In this document: positions 57,119 through 64,000 of the stretch, in pieces
How the letters are laid out: each line of letters starts with the position of its first letter
Numbering within the stretch: position 1 is the stretch's first letter
Assembly: GCF_000002235.5 (NCBI RefSeq)
Contig: NW_022145605.1
Location: 35,742,579-35,806,578 of the forward strand
Length of the DNA: 64,000 bases
Direction: 5' to 3'
From: Strongylocentrotus purpuratus
Lineage: Eukaryota; Echinodermata; Echinoidea; Camarodonta; Strongylocentrotidae
Position numbers and translations under genes: made by a program
Notes under the pieces: model-generated
The model's input: only the letters and a program-made list of their open reading frames with translations
What the model was told of the DNA's origin: nothing
The model's database searches: none

Positions 57119-59248
57119 TACAGTGCTTATATAGCGCCTAACACTTACTTTGTCAGAAGTCTCTAAGCGCTCTACAATAATGCAGCATAATTACCCTGGC
57201 TTTAGCAGTGCAAATAAAATAAATTCCTACCAGGTACCCATTTACTTCACCTGGGTGGAATGTGGCAAATGTAGATCAATGTCTTACCAAAGGACATTAG
57301 TGCAGCGGCGGGACTCGTACGGAGCAGTACTGGCTCTTGACTCTTCTTTATTTTTGTTTACACTTCTTCTTTTTACAAATTCTTCTTTCAATTTGATGGA
57401 TAATAACAAGACGTGTAATGTAGACAGTAAACATGAGACACGTTTGAATATGTAATTTTAAGTGACATTCTTTTTATAAAAAAACCAACAAAAAAAAACA
57501 GGAAGGCTGTAGACATGAGCGCTATACAATAACCAACTATCATTACTATATGGTTCATAGAACAATGAATATAAGAATACGATAAGTGGTATAAAGATAT
57601 CATAATACGTGGAAATAACACAATAATATATAGCAATCGTATAATTACTGGTATAATAACATTACCGTGCTATAATGGTATCAAAATAGTGATATGTAAT
57701 ACAATATAATAGGTTTATAGAATACGTGATATGATATTTGCCTAATATAATGCAGTACAATATAACAATATTGTAATACGTAACGTAATTAATGTTCTGT
57801 GACATAACGATAAAAATACGAAATACATAAAACAATATAAAATTATATAAAAATATGTGAAAAATAATGCAGTGTAGTAGACACAGTGTAATGACCTGAT
57901 ATAATGATATAATAATACGTTATATATAAAGTGCATTATAATATGGTAAATATGATATCATGAAAGGTGATCTTACCATCTTCAGCGTAATATTCGTCGT
58001 TCCTGGCTACACTTCTCTTCTCGACTTGAAGAATGATCTCTTCCAGTTGCGCATCTTGGGCGGTTGTCTGCTCAAAGACGCAGCACAGTACCGCTAAAAA
58101 ACTGACGTCATAATGACGTTCAAGTAGGAAAAGGAGTCAAATTTGTCATTGATCTAGTAGGTTCTACACGCAGATAAGCATTATTGGGTATATTGCCATC
58201 TGGCTAACATATCGTTGTAACAGTTTTCCCGATTAGTTTGAGTATTTTTAATTGAATTGAATTGAATTTATTCACCACTTTCATAAAACCATGCAAAGGC
58301 AAAGAATACCAAAGTTTCTTGCAAACAAAGATAAACCACTAAAATGGAAAATACACTAAAGGAAATTACGAAGTGGTTGGATCATCAAAAAAGTTACAAA
58401 AACTTATAGGTAGATCACTATGCACTATAAGGGAAATCCTCTGACAAAATAACCTAGATTTACTAAATCCACTTTGTCTACATCATTGGTGATAAAATAT
58501 TATTTTAAACATACAAAAAATATATATATATATATATAATTTACTTTATTGGAATTTTTTTGATTTTCTCTTGTTGAGATTTTAGTAACAAAATTTGTTG
58601 TTCTGTCCTTTCGGAATTTACAAAGTTGTGAATCTCTTGAAAAATTAAATTCACTTCATTTTCATAACTCTACATCATACGTAATAATCATTTTGTATAA
58701 GATAATTTTTATCACATTTTTCGTACATACGATTTACTTCATTTTACGTTATTTTGAGAAAATTTAATCGAAGTATTTGTTTCATATAATAATCCAAATT
58801 GTATCATTCCCTCAAAAAGTTCATCATTCACTCAGAACATGTTACAATTATCACTAAAATATTGTAGAATTCTGTCTTTGGGAAAGGAAAGTAATTTGAT
58901 AGATTGATAGTTTATCATTTCTTCAAGATGTTAAACGAATTCTATATGTGGTTAAAAAAAAACAGAAATGTGTAGACGTACCTTAGACTTAGTGTAACAA
59001 AAAACTACTAAAAAACTAACAACTCGATGTAAACATTGAAGTATTCCTACTACACTGTATTACCGGTACACTGTATTAATGAAATAATATATGAAAGAAC
59101 AAAACAAAACTGATGTAACCTACGAAGTAGTGACGAAAGTAGAGCTGAATTAAGGATAAGTGAATGATAAAAAATCAAATTGATATTAAAAATATACAAA
59201 TAGAGATACGCACCTCACTAACAAAATGAAATGAGCTCTTCCCGCCAT
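38893..59248 (-). CDS. Secreted animal heme peroxidase, complete, 13 coding exons, 826 aa
   Basis: Oxidises substrates with hydrogen peroxide using a heme held in the MPO/peroxidasin-type fold. Joining 13 exons gives 2481 bases, in phase throughout. Residues 1-28 form a signal peptide. Residues 77-80 (RKRR) and 109-112 (RSRR) are furin-like sites. Residues 117-200 are a very basic Glu/Lys/Arg coiled-coil-like helix. The peroxidase domain then has GQFTDHD (309-315: distal Gln, heme-linking Asp, distal His, calcium Asp), T-A-M-I-D-A-S (374-380, calcium loop), GDFRANE (453-459: catalytic Arg and heme-linking Glu), FRQGH (proximal His 557) and LNILRGRDNG (Asn 647). Gln replaces the MPO-only Met next to the Glu, as in most family members. 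It has no Ig, LRR or transmembrane part, unlike peroxidasin or dual oxidase. Length and secretion resemble sea urchin ovoperoxidase, but that identity is inference. Confidence 0.95.
39498..39591 (-). CDS. Peroxidase exon 12
   Basis: Acceptor cctaacacag, donor GTAAGT at 39497; phase 1 in, 2 out. It encodes RDVIDKMTMARVLCQTLDNP and FQKNVFK, the conserved 'I....laRviCDN' helix. Confidence 0.95.
39679..40093. mobile_element. TTAA-flanked MITE, family 2, copy 1
   Basis: TTAA at both ends. It matches 41162-41699 in the same orientation ('tctgtagaactttgcagg', 'catgtatgtcctatctg' or close variants, 'gttggaatttaaccttttcat'). The right terminus in reverse complement begins AGGTACTAT; the left begins AGATACCAAATCCC. 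It lies in the intron between exons 12 and 11. Confidence 0.8.
40770..40948 (-). CDS. Peroxidase exon 11
   Basis: Acceptor aacatccctag, donor GTAATT at 40769; phase 2 in, 1 out. It encodes IDPFVGFVAEKP, GPTLSCIIGRQFKSLREGDR and FFYLNP, matching '..GPt.aCiIg.QF..LR.GDRFWyen'. Confidence 0.97.
41162..41699. mobile_element. TTAA-flanked MITE, family 2, copy 2
   Basis: TTAA at 41162 and 41696. Left AGGTACTATGTCCCATTTGC and right (reverse complement) AGGTTCTATGTCCCATTTGC form long terminal repeats. About 538 bp, non-coding; the longer of the two copies. It lies in the intron between exons 11 and 10. Confidence 0.85.
41995..42215 (+). repeat. SINE family A fragment
   Basis: 'gaggttaccctgggtcaccaagac' matches 'gaggctaccctgggcaaataagac' of the SINE at 47573, followed by an ATT-type tail at 42118-42155. 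Confidence 0.45.
42338..42517 (-). CDS. Peroxidase exon 10: heme-contact Asn
   Basis: Acceptor cgtgattcag, donor GTAAGT at 42337; phase 2 to 2. It encodes GLDLLSLNILRGRDNG and YYRWRKYCGLSP, the family's 'GLDL.alN.qRgRdhG...Y..wR..CgL' segment. Confidence 0.97.
43678..43755. repeat. Near-perfect 37-bp hairpin
   Basis: Arm 43678-43714 and arm 43719-43755 pair at 36 of 37 positions around the 4-nt loop CATT. It sits in the intron between exons 10 and 9 of the peroxidase. Confidence 0.9.
43977..44089 (-). CDS. Peroxidase exon 9
   Basis: Acceptor aaatttgcag, donor GTAAGT at 43976; phase 0 in, 2 out. It encodes GGIDGFMQGMIRQTARKIDR and FFSQTLLNQLFVNPDES, matching 'GGIDPILRGL...' of the family. 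Confidence 0.96.
44391..44468. repeat. Adjacent palindromes
   Basis: CGTTTCGACGCGTTTAAAAC (from 44391) pairs with 44430-44450 with one mismatch. It is followed directly by GCGTCATAAATTATGACGC (44450-44468), a perfect palindrome around one base. Confidence 0.85.
44588..44890 (+). repeat. SINE family B, tRNA-derived head
   Basis: The head has RNA polymerase III box A (TTAGCTCAGTCGG) and box B (GGTTCGAATCC). The anticodon and acceptor stems do not pair, so it is not a working tRNA. The body contains 'cggataggacgttaaac' and 'gtagaggagagtca', repeated at 48608-48675. Confidence 0.75.
45224..45438 (-). CDS. Peroxidase exon 8: proximal His
   Basis: Acceptor tatccgtgcag, donor GTAAGC at 45223; phase 1 in, 0 out. 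It encodes YSGYDSSINPSISNVFATS and GFRQGHSAVDDSLYR, which contains the proximal heme-ligand His. Confidence 0.97.
46035..46415 (-). CDS. Peroxidase exon 7: catalytic Arg and heme-linking Glu
   Basis: Acceptor tcattacag, donor GTATGT at 46034; phase 1 to 1. It encodes GDFRANEQPGLTSLHTIFVR, NPGWARNSDRVFEEARKIVG and MQAITYNEYLPTLLG. A second possible donor (GTAAAT, four bases later) breaks phase with exon 8. Confidence 0.97.
46648..46990 (+). repeat. SINE family A, near full length
   Basis: Box A-like 'tttagtggataagtg' and box B 'gggttcgattccc' are followed by 'taacgtcctttggcaagac', 'gccaggagtgccaag' and 'gacatgagcgctgtacagg', then an ATT-rich tail. Several partial copies occur in the window. 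Confidence 0.8.
47000..47271 (+). mobile_element. LINE 3' fragment
   Basis: The frame reads NRRLKWFGHVARMPQERLP, then PGRPPSRWTDQIR and a stop. This is the typical 'RL.WFGHV.RM...R.P......G.R..GRP...W' end of RTE-like LINE reverse transcriptases. The upstream part is broken by stops. Confidence 0.75.
47573..47810 (+). repeat. SINE family A, diverged copy
   Basis: 'gaggtgtcgtcatgaagtgg' with 'gttatgagttcaaatccca' (box B-like), 'taatgtcctttaagcatgacatcaa' in two blocks, and 'gaggctaccctgggca'. Same family as 46648. Confidence 0.65.
47841..48071 (-). CDS. Peroxidase exon 6: calcium-binding loop
   Basis: Acceptor tttcttcag, donor GTTTGT at 47840; phase 1 to 1. It encodes four Cys in EPCDCGTLNSSC plus flanks, then QFNEITAMIDASNVYGS, the 'Q.N..T..iDASNVYGS' motif that binds calcium. 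Confidence 0.97.
48120..48479. mobile_element. TTAA-flanked MITE, family 1, copy 2
   Basis: TTAA at 48120 and 48476. Terminal repeats GGGTAAAGACCAGTTA and AGGTAAAGACCAGTAT. It is inverted relative to 18552-18927. Its left end is 49 bases from the exon 6 acceptor of the peroxidase. Confidence 0.85.
48608..48675 (+). repeat. SINE family B tail fragment
   Basis: 'aaaggacgttaaacagaggccc' (as two blocks) and 'gtgtagaggaaagtca' match the body of the SINE at 44588. Confidence 0.6.
48838..49005 (-). CDS. Peroxidase exon 5: distal heme pocket
   Basis: Acceptor gatctacag, donor GTAAGG at 48837; phase 1 to 1. It encodes SILIMHWGQFTDHDITHTP, which has the distal Gln, the heme-ester Asp, the distal His and a calcium Asp. 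Confidence 0.97.
49502..49698 (-). CDS. Peroxidase exon 4: start of peroxidase domain
   Basis: Acceptor gatcaccag, donor GTAAAT at 49501; phase 2 in, 1 out. It encodes TYRTMNGSCNNLEHTSWGSS and VRWLPANYSG. This is the family's signature entry segment ('YR.IDGSCNNL..P.WG'). Confidence 0.96.
49770..49990. repeat. (ATC)n-type triplet repeat
   Basis: Degenerate ATC/CAT triplets immediately upstream (in gene sense) of peroxidase exon 4. Confidence 0.9.
50060..50215 (-). repeat. GGTCTnGTGGG motif cluster, left
   Basis: Repeated ~15-base blocks such as 'cccacgagaccga', 'cccacaagaccaa' and 'acgagatcgacgg'. The same motif occurs in opposite orientation at 53720-53960. Confidence 0.5.
50465..52790 (+). 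mobile_element. Degenerate RTE-like LINE (endonuclease remnant and reverse transcriptase)
   Basis: Antisense to the peroxidase, in the intron between exons 3 and 4. The 5' end is truncated inside the endonuclease (NTWFKEHPRRIYTWKSPGD...QIDYIAINS). TAA stops interrupt it at 50664 and 51087. The finger region is lost near 51310, where the family's 'APGPDGI' motif should be. A frame shift lies near 51780 in a TA run. The reverse transcriptase core includes RRGVRQGCVMSPDLFN and YADD (about 51991-52002), then NYLGSMITDD and YGSETWTL. It ends in GA repeats. Not active. Confidence 0.92.
53720..53960 (+). repeat. GGTCTnGTGGG motif cluster, right
   Basis: 'gcggtctagtgggct', 'cggtcccgtgggccg' and 'cggtcttatgggcc' blocks, with complementary 'ggccaacgagaccgac' inside. 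Related to 50060-50215. C/G homopolymers occur just before it (53491-53553 G runs, 53660-53675 C run). Confidence 0.5.
54199..54372. repeat. (GA)n microsatellite next to peroxidase exon 3
   Basis: GA arrays with GATA interruptions. In the sense of the gene this is a (CT)n tract starting about 47 bases after the exon 3 donor. Confidence 0.93.
54420..54861 (-). CDS. Peroxidase exon 3: basic coiled-coil segment
   Basis: Acceptor aaaatctag, donor GTATGC at 54419; phase 1 in, 2 out. It encodes residues 54-200: RWSLEPMDLLLQF, SRKRRD, GERSRRQ, then a long run of Lys, Arg and Glu heptads (KEEERLQKEALKEEKRLQ...). It is GC-rich compared with its surroundings. A (CT)n tract on the coding strand begins about 47 bases after its donor. 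Confidence 0.93.
56881..57117 (+). repeat. SINE family A with (AAT)n tail
   Basis: 'gtcgtgatctagtggatagg' and 'catggttcgaggctcgaccc' give boxes A and B. The body contains 'gcagccctgctaaagccgggg'. It ends in a pure AAT tract at 57066-57117 shared with the next SINE. Confidence 0.8.
57118..57330 (-). repeat. SINE family A, reversed, tail to tail with previous
   Basis: 'cagtgcttatatagcgcc', 'taccctggctttagcagtgc' and 'gtcttaccaaaggacattag' are the reverse complement of family A. It shares the AAT tract with the copy at 56881. Confidence 0.75.
57505..57550 (+). repeat. SINE family A 3' fragment
   Basis: 'ggctgtagacatgagcgcta' and 'acaataaccaactatcatta' match the 3' end of the family. Confidence 0.5.
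57977..58101 (-). CDS. Peroxidase exon 2: signal peptide end and mature N-terminus
   Basis: Acceptor gacgtcag on the minus strand, donor GTAAGA at 57976. It encodes SFLAVLCCVFEQTTAQD (rest of signal peptide, likely cleaved near TTA or AQD), then an acidic stretch ending NDEYYAED. Phase 2 in, 1 out. Confidence 0.85.
59214..59248 (-). CDS. Peroxidase exon 1: start codon and signal peptide
   Basis: ATG at 59248-59246, then MAGRAHFILLV. Donor GTGCGT at 59213-59208; phase 2 out. Joined to exon 2 it gives a continuous signal peptide. It is chosen because phase, hydrophobicity and donor all fit. Confidence 0.8.
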
Positions 59249-60148
59249 GATCCTTGTAAGGCCCCAAACTGGCCGTTTGGGAACAAAACTACAAGATGAT
59301 GTATTCACTTTCCTTTGAAAATGTCAATTCAAAGCTATGAATTAAAGATTAACCAGGCAAGGCAGATCTGTCAGTTATTACAAGTTCTCCTTGTGAACAA
59401 CTTTTTGATGACTGGTTGTGGACAGTGCATCAACGGCATTTATATATTTAGAAGAGACTTCAGAATATACGATTCAGTATTCTTGTTCAATTTCACACTT
59501 TCTACAAAAGAGCGACACGCCACTGTGTCGTCAAAGAAACAATAGAAGTTGGAACATGTGTGCAAATAATAGTGCGACTGAAATAATCGAAATCGATTCA
59601 CTCTGCATTGTCTTTTGCGTTATGTTTGGTTTGTAACTCGGTGGGAACCAAAATCCTGTCGACAATTGAGTGAAACGGAAAGCAGGTCGAAAGCTGGGCT
59701 TGGGTGCAATCGCTCCTCTTCCACCAAGAGACCACAAAATCCTCTTTTTCATCATCCCTTTGCTTTTATAAAACGAAAGTTTTGAATTATCATTTCGAAA
59801 GGCCGTAAAGTAGCCACTTTCTTTAAGTAGCAAAAGGGTAGAATCACACCTTTGTCATATTCAGATTAAAATCAGTTATTTAAAATTATTAATATACCAT
59901 TACGAGCAACTTGCGGCTACTTTTCCCGGGCCTTTTAAACATTTATATTCTGTTTCGTTTTACAGATCCAACACTGTAGTCACATGTATAATACCACTTA
60001 TCACACTCCTTTGAACATTGTATTGTCCAATATCAATATAGTCTCTTACACTGCTCTGACAGAACTTTAAGAAATATATTCATCAAACAATTTTTAAAAT
60101 AATGTTGAAAAGGAGAAACTGAGGCATTTGAGATTTGAGGGTGGATTT

Positions 60149-60187
60149 AGTAGTAGCAGTAACAGTAAAAGTAGTATAGTAGCAGTG

Positions 60188-60248
<61 letters not shown>

Positions 60249-60338
60249 AAGTAGTAGTAGTTGCAGCAGCAGCAGCAGCAGTAATAGCTGAAGCAGCTTG
60301 AGTGGTAGTAGTAGTAGTAGTAGTTGTAGTAGTAGTAA

Positions 60339-60374
<36 letters not shown>

Positions 60375-60524
60375 CAATGTAGTAGTAGTAGAAGTAGTAG
60401 CAGCAGAAGTAGAAGCAGCAGCAGTAGTAAAAAGTAGTAACAGTAGTAGTAGTATAAGTAGTAGCAGTAGTAGTAGAAGTAGTAGTAGTAGTGGAAGAGT
60501 AATACCAGTAGTAGTAGAAGTAGT

Positions 60525-60610
<86 letters not shown>

Positions 60611-60652
60611 AAGAAGTAGTAGTAGTATAGTAGTAGTAGTAGTAGTAGTAGT

Positions 60653-60689
<37 letters not shown>

Positions 60690-60723
60690 ATAGTAGTAGT
60701 AGTAGTAGTTAGCAGAAGTAGTA
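60149..60723. repeat. (AGT)n/(AGC)n triplet field
   Basis: About 575 bases of AGT with AGC (CAG-type) and AGA interruptions. The Ser, Val, Thr, Tyr and Leu-rich frames are repeat artefacts. Confidence 0.97.
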
Positions 60724-61192
60724 GTGATAAAGAAACAACAAAGGATACAAGTTAGTCTGAGACATAAATACATGTAGATGCAGCGTGTTTTAATATTTCT
60801 TAAAAATTGTTGCACTGCACAAAAACAGACTTTGTATTATATCATTCAAACAATACAAATGCAATATACAAACACAGATTGCATATTAAAAATGAAATCA
60901 TTATTATCTTCAATGATATTTTAACCTTTGTTCAACATTTCTAATGGCAATTTTCAAAATGTATGAAATGAGTCGAAATTTGTAGTAGATTAAGGCAACC
61001 TAAACCACTGTTCTATAACCATCAGCATTATCTATTTAATTATATATTTTACAATCGTCTGTTTGGAGCTAGAAGGCCTCCTATACTCTTACACAGAGTA
61101 AATACTCTTGCATCTCTCAACATATGAAATGTGTATTTTATTTATCCACGATTCATTCAAACTTCATCATGATCAAAATGGAACCCATATGC

Positions 61193-61581
61193 TTAAAGGT
61201 AATACAAAGTTTTGGTATGGGGTCGTGAATTTGGTTTAAATGAACATATTGGAAGCATATGCGATCCTACGATATTCACTGATCGTTGTCGTGGTCGAAA
61301 TCGACTCTAAAGTTATGAAATTGTAAATAATAAACACTTTATATTGTATAGCTCCCTCTCAAGGTCAAGATATTAATTAAGCTATAAAACAATGTTTCTT
61401 GACTAAAATCGACCGATTAGCTATTCCCGTTCGGAAATTATATACCACAATTACATATTCTGATATTTTCATGGTCGCAGCTACCATTGTACGGCCGTAG
61501 GAGCTATTTGAAATTCATCTCCATTTACCAGGAGCTCCGGTAATTTTTTCTAAATTTCCCAAAACTTTGTAATACCTTTAA
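61193..61581. mobile_element. TTAA-flanked MITE, family 3
   Basis: TTAA at 61193-61196 and 61578-61581 flank perfect 19-bp terminal repeats, AGGTAATACAAAGTTTTGG and its complement. 389 bp including the TTAA sites, non-coding. Confidence 0.88.
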
Positions 61582-63449
61582 TCAAACATATATTTGTAAA
61601 TTGCCCAACCAAGAATTTGAAATACCATGCAGGTTTTGAAATATTTCTGTCTCTACATATCAACTTATATATGCCATAAATAATACAGTAAAATATAGAA
61701 AATATTTTGGAGAAAGAAATGTAAAATGTGCTCCACTCTTTTTAAATCTCAAATGTGGTCTCATGGATAATAGAGAATAATTTTATTCCAAAAATACTTA
61801 ATTCATTGCTTAAATTACACATCAGCAATCATTCCATTTCCTGTGATTTTTGTCTTTCATTTAATAGGCAAATAAAAGATCTCTGTACTGTCCCCTCCCT
61901 TTCTTGTCTTTGATTAGGCAAATAAAAGATCTCAGTTCCCCCTCCCTATCTTCTCTGTATGTACAGTTGTTTTTCTGTATTACCACTTTTCTACATATGA
62001 CTCTTCAGTACACCTCAAAAATCATGAATATTACACAATCAATTATACTGTAAGAAGTTCTTGGAAACATGGCATTAGCATTTCCTATCAGTTATCTAAT
62101 CTATCAAATTAAGCTGATTCAACTTCTCATATAAGCCTCTTGTGCTAATAAATTTTGTTACAGTGATATTTAACAACAGAGTTGCCACATACATCATTTG
62201 AGCAAATAAAAATGGAATGAATACAATAAGTACGGAAGACATATTTACAAAGTGAAAATGCATATTTTGTGCCATTGTTAAAGTTATATTTTAAATCAAC
62301 TATGTAGTCATTACATCTCCAAAAAGTTATTGTGGCAAGAACATTAAAGCATCACAACATGTGTACATTTTGGAAATAAAAATAGAACAAACAATAATAC
62401 AACTGCAATCATTAAAATCTACTGGTACTGTGTGGGTTGTCGGTGCATAATAGTGCATAAATATTTCAACACGTTTTTATTATTTCATTTTGTTCAATTT
62501 GTTTTCTTCAATATAATTATGCATGGAAATAGAGAAAAAGAAGCATTTTACATTTATAATATGTTATGCTCATATGTAAATATTTGTGTTGTTAAATAGA
62601 TAAAATGTCTACAATTTCAGCACTAAAGTCATAGTAGAAATATTGTGCTTGCTGGTTATATACATGCATTCATATCTCTTACATACTTCTTATAGGCTCG
62701 ACTAGCACTTGTGCTATTAACAACTTCACCTAAATATAGTAATACACATATTTACGTAATAATATGCATTACTGTTCAATCGACATTACTCTTATGTTAT
62801 ATATATACATGTTTCAGTATGATTTTTTTCATTGTATGATTGTTCATATGTACTGTCATTATTGTGATGTGTTGTTGTTAATAAATTCAAATTCAAATTC
62901 AAATATTGTCTCCTGCTTCAATTAAACCGTTTTTAAAACCTCTCACAACAAACTGCACAATTGTCTTCATGAACATCTCTCACACCGCCTCTCCCTACCC
63001 TATCCTTAACATCATCAACTGAACTGAAAATCACATTGTTACATACAAACACTGAATCCAGTGTAAAGGACTACAATATTCAGGTATGTGAAGTTTGTAC
63101 ACGCCAATGAATGAATTAGCCTATTCATTTATCTGTGAGAGTTTATGAAAGAGAGGTCTTGAAGATATACATGTAATTCAAAGAAAGTTGACAAGTAAAA
63201 CCAAAACCTTCCCAAATTGTATGAGTGGTTCAGACTTGCAGTAGTTAGATGCCATAAAGAATTGAATCACATCACTGAATTCTGGAAATCATGACCTTTC
63301 TTGATGCACAATGGCCAAGTCTTAAAAGTTCATGACACAAATGTTCTGATTTCAGCTGAAATATGACACAACTACAGGATTGTTTATCTGTAAATAGAGT
63401 AGGTGGGTGATGTATAGTAGGAGAGGTATTTAGTGTTTTGACCCGAGTC

Positions 63450-63513
63450 TTAAACCATAGCAGATGAACCATTGCTTTCGACCAGGACTCTCTTGTAAGT
63501 TGGCTTTTTGTAC
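63450..63513 (-). CDS. Probable terminal exon of a third gene
   Basis: Minus strand: acceptor catttgtcag, then one base of a split codon, 20 codons (YKKPTYKRVLVESNGSSAMV) and TAA at 63452-63450. The preceding exon would lie beyond 63514, perhaps outside the window. I do not recognise the protein. The call rests on a good acceptor, a short basic/polar C-terminus and the following AT-rich UTR-like DNA. Confidence 0.35.
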
Positions 63514-64000
63514 CTGACAAATGAAAAAAGAGATGAAGAAAGAGGTGAAGATTTAAACAATTCTTCTTTACTTTCTATTTATTCCATACATTTGTATTGT
63601 AAACGGTATCACTTTAAAAAAGGGGCAAGGAAATGAATACTAACCAAAATAATCACATTAATTGAAATTGATAGTTGCTCTTGACATTATAAAAATGAGA
63701 ATTTGAAATGGGTATTTTTATTTTGGCTGGATGAATAATAAGAAAATAAAACAATCCTCTTCTTCAGAAACACATAACATGCAATCCTCTAGGGATCTGA
63801 TAATACCATGTTTTAAATGCCCAATTCATTTTCGGGTTAAATATCTATCATAAGTAAAAAAAAAATTTAAAAAAATCTAAAAAAAAAATCAGTTCAGTTC
63901 AGGTTATTTTATTTTTGCACGGCACCAACTTCAGCCAAAGGCTGTTCTTCTGTAGGTCCGTGCGCAATATAAAAATTACATGTACAATTATTAGATAACA
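63514..64000. other. Window edge, AT-rich
   Basis: Probable intron of the third gene. The last ~110 bases ('cagttcaggttattttattt...gcacggcaccaacttc') look like a retroelement end, similar in style to those at 45472 and 58249. Nothing coding seen. Confidence 0.35.

Larger units (their letters stand above)
39014..59213. other. Introns of the peroxidase gene
   Basis: Introns range from about 0.5 to 4.7 kb. Besides the elements listed they hold C/G homopolymers (40687-40710, 48763-48777, 48818-48831), an AT repeat (58519-58538), and (ATTGA)n-type tails at 45472 and 58249 that look like 3' ends of retroelements. No further exons are needed: phases close without them. Confidence 0.6.
59249..63449. 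other. Region between the peroxidase start and the third gene
   Basis: It holds the peroxidase promoter (no clear TATA box recognised), the AGT triplet field, a TTAA MITE, and very AT-rich DNA from 61600 that may be the 3' UTR of the third gene. A ~52-base direct duplication lies at 61865-61970 ('taggcaaataaaagatctc' twice). Confidence 0.5.

Noticed and set aside
60147..60815. 222-codon minus-strand ORF rich in Tyr, Thr and Leu
   Set aside because: Translation of the AGT/AGC triplet field.
1..64000. CRISPR arrays, operons or phage-like modules
   Set aside because: The window is spliced eukaryotic DNA; tandem repeats here have no spacers and no associated genes.

Overview
This window is animal genomic DNA. 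Its AT-rich introns are interrupted by short coding exons, and it carries tRNA-derived SINEs, an RTE-like LINE, TTAA-flanked MITEs, C/G homopolymer runs and long microsatellites. The protein families and the repeat style suggest a marine invertebrate deuterostome, most likely an echinoderm such as a sea urchin. That placement is inference; no species-diagnostic sequence was identified.

Layout. (1) 1-8557: repeats and AT-rich DNA; the missing 5' exon(s) of the first gene were not found. (2) 8558-31542, + strand: an ionotropic glutamate receptor gene. Exons were placed by splice sites and unbroken reading phase. They encode most of the amino-terminal domain, the whole ligand-binding domain, the pore and membrane segments M1-M4, a 21-nt microexon and at least two possible C-terminal tails. 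From 8558 to the first terminal stop at 29553 the exons join into 860 codons without a frame break. Residues in the ligand pocket resemble GluD and GluN1 (glycine/D-serine type) more than AMPA or kainate receptors. (3) 31543-38892: intergenic DNA between two convergent genes, with a dispersed TIR element and a large ACT-repeat field. (4) 59248-38893, - strand: a complete animal heme peroxidase gene. Thirteen coding exons give 826 residues: a signal peptide, a very basic coiled-coil segment with furin-like sites, then a full peroxidase domain with all key heme and calcium residues. It resembles secreted matrix-crosslinking peroxidases; sea urchin ovoperoxidase is a candidate identity, but the domain alone does not prove it. 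(5) 59249-64000: a TTAA MITE, an AGT-repeat field, and a probable last coding exon of a third gene (- strand, 63513-63450).

The two genes run tail to tail and nothing links them functionally. The most unusual material lies in their introns. An 11-bp minisatellite with a 341-bp higher-order repeat sits inside a TIR-bounded element, 30 bases past a receptor donor site. A 171-nt in-frame partial exon duplication lies in the receptor amino-terminal domain. A 75-bp tandem repeat resembles the acceptor region of the exon it precedes. Three families of TTAA-flanked MITEs and several very long hairpins are also present. I found no previously undescribed multi-gene system; the receptor variants and the minisatellite element are the best candidates for novelty.
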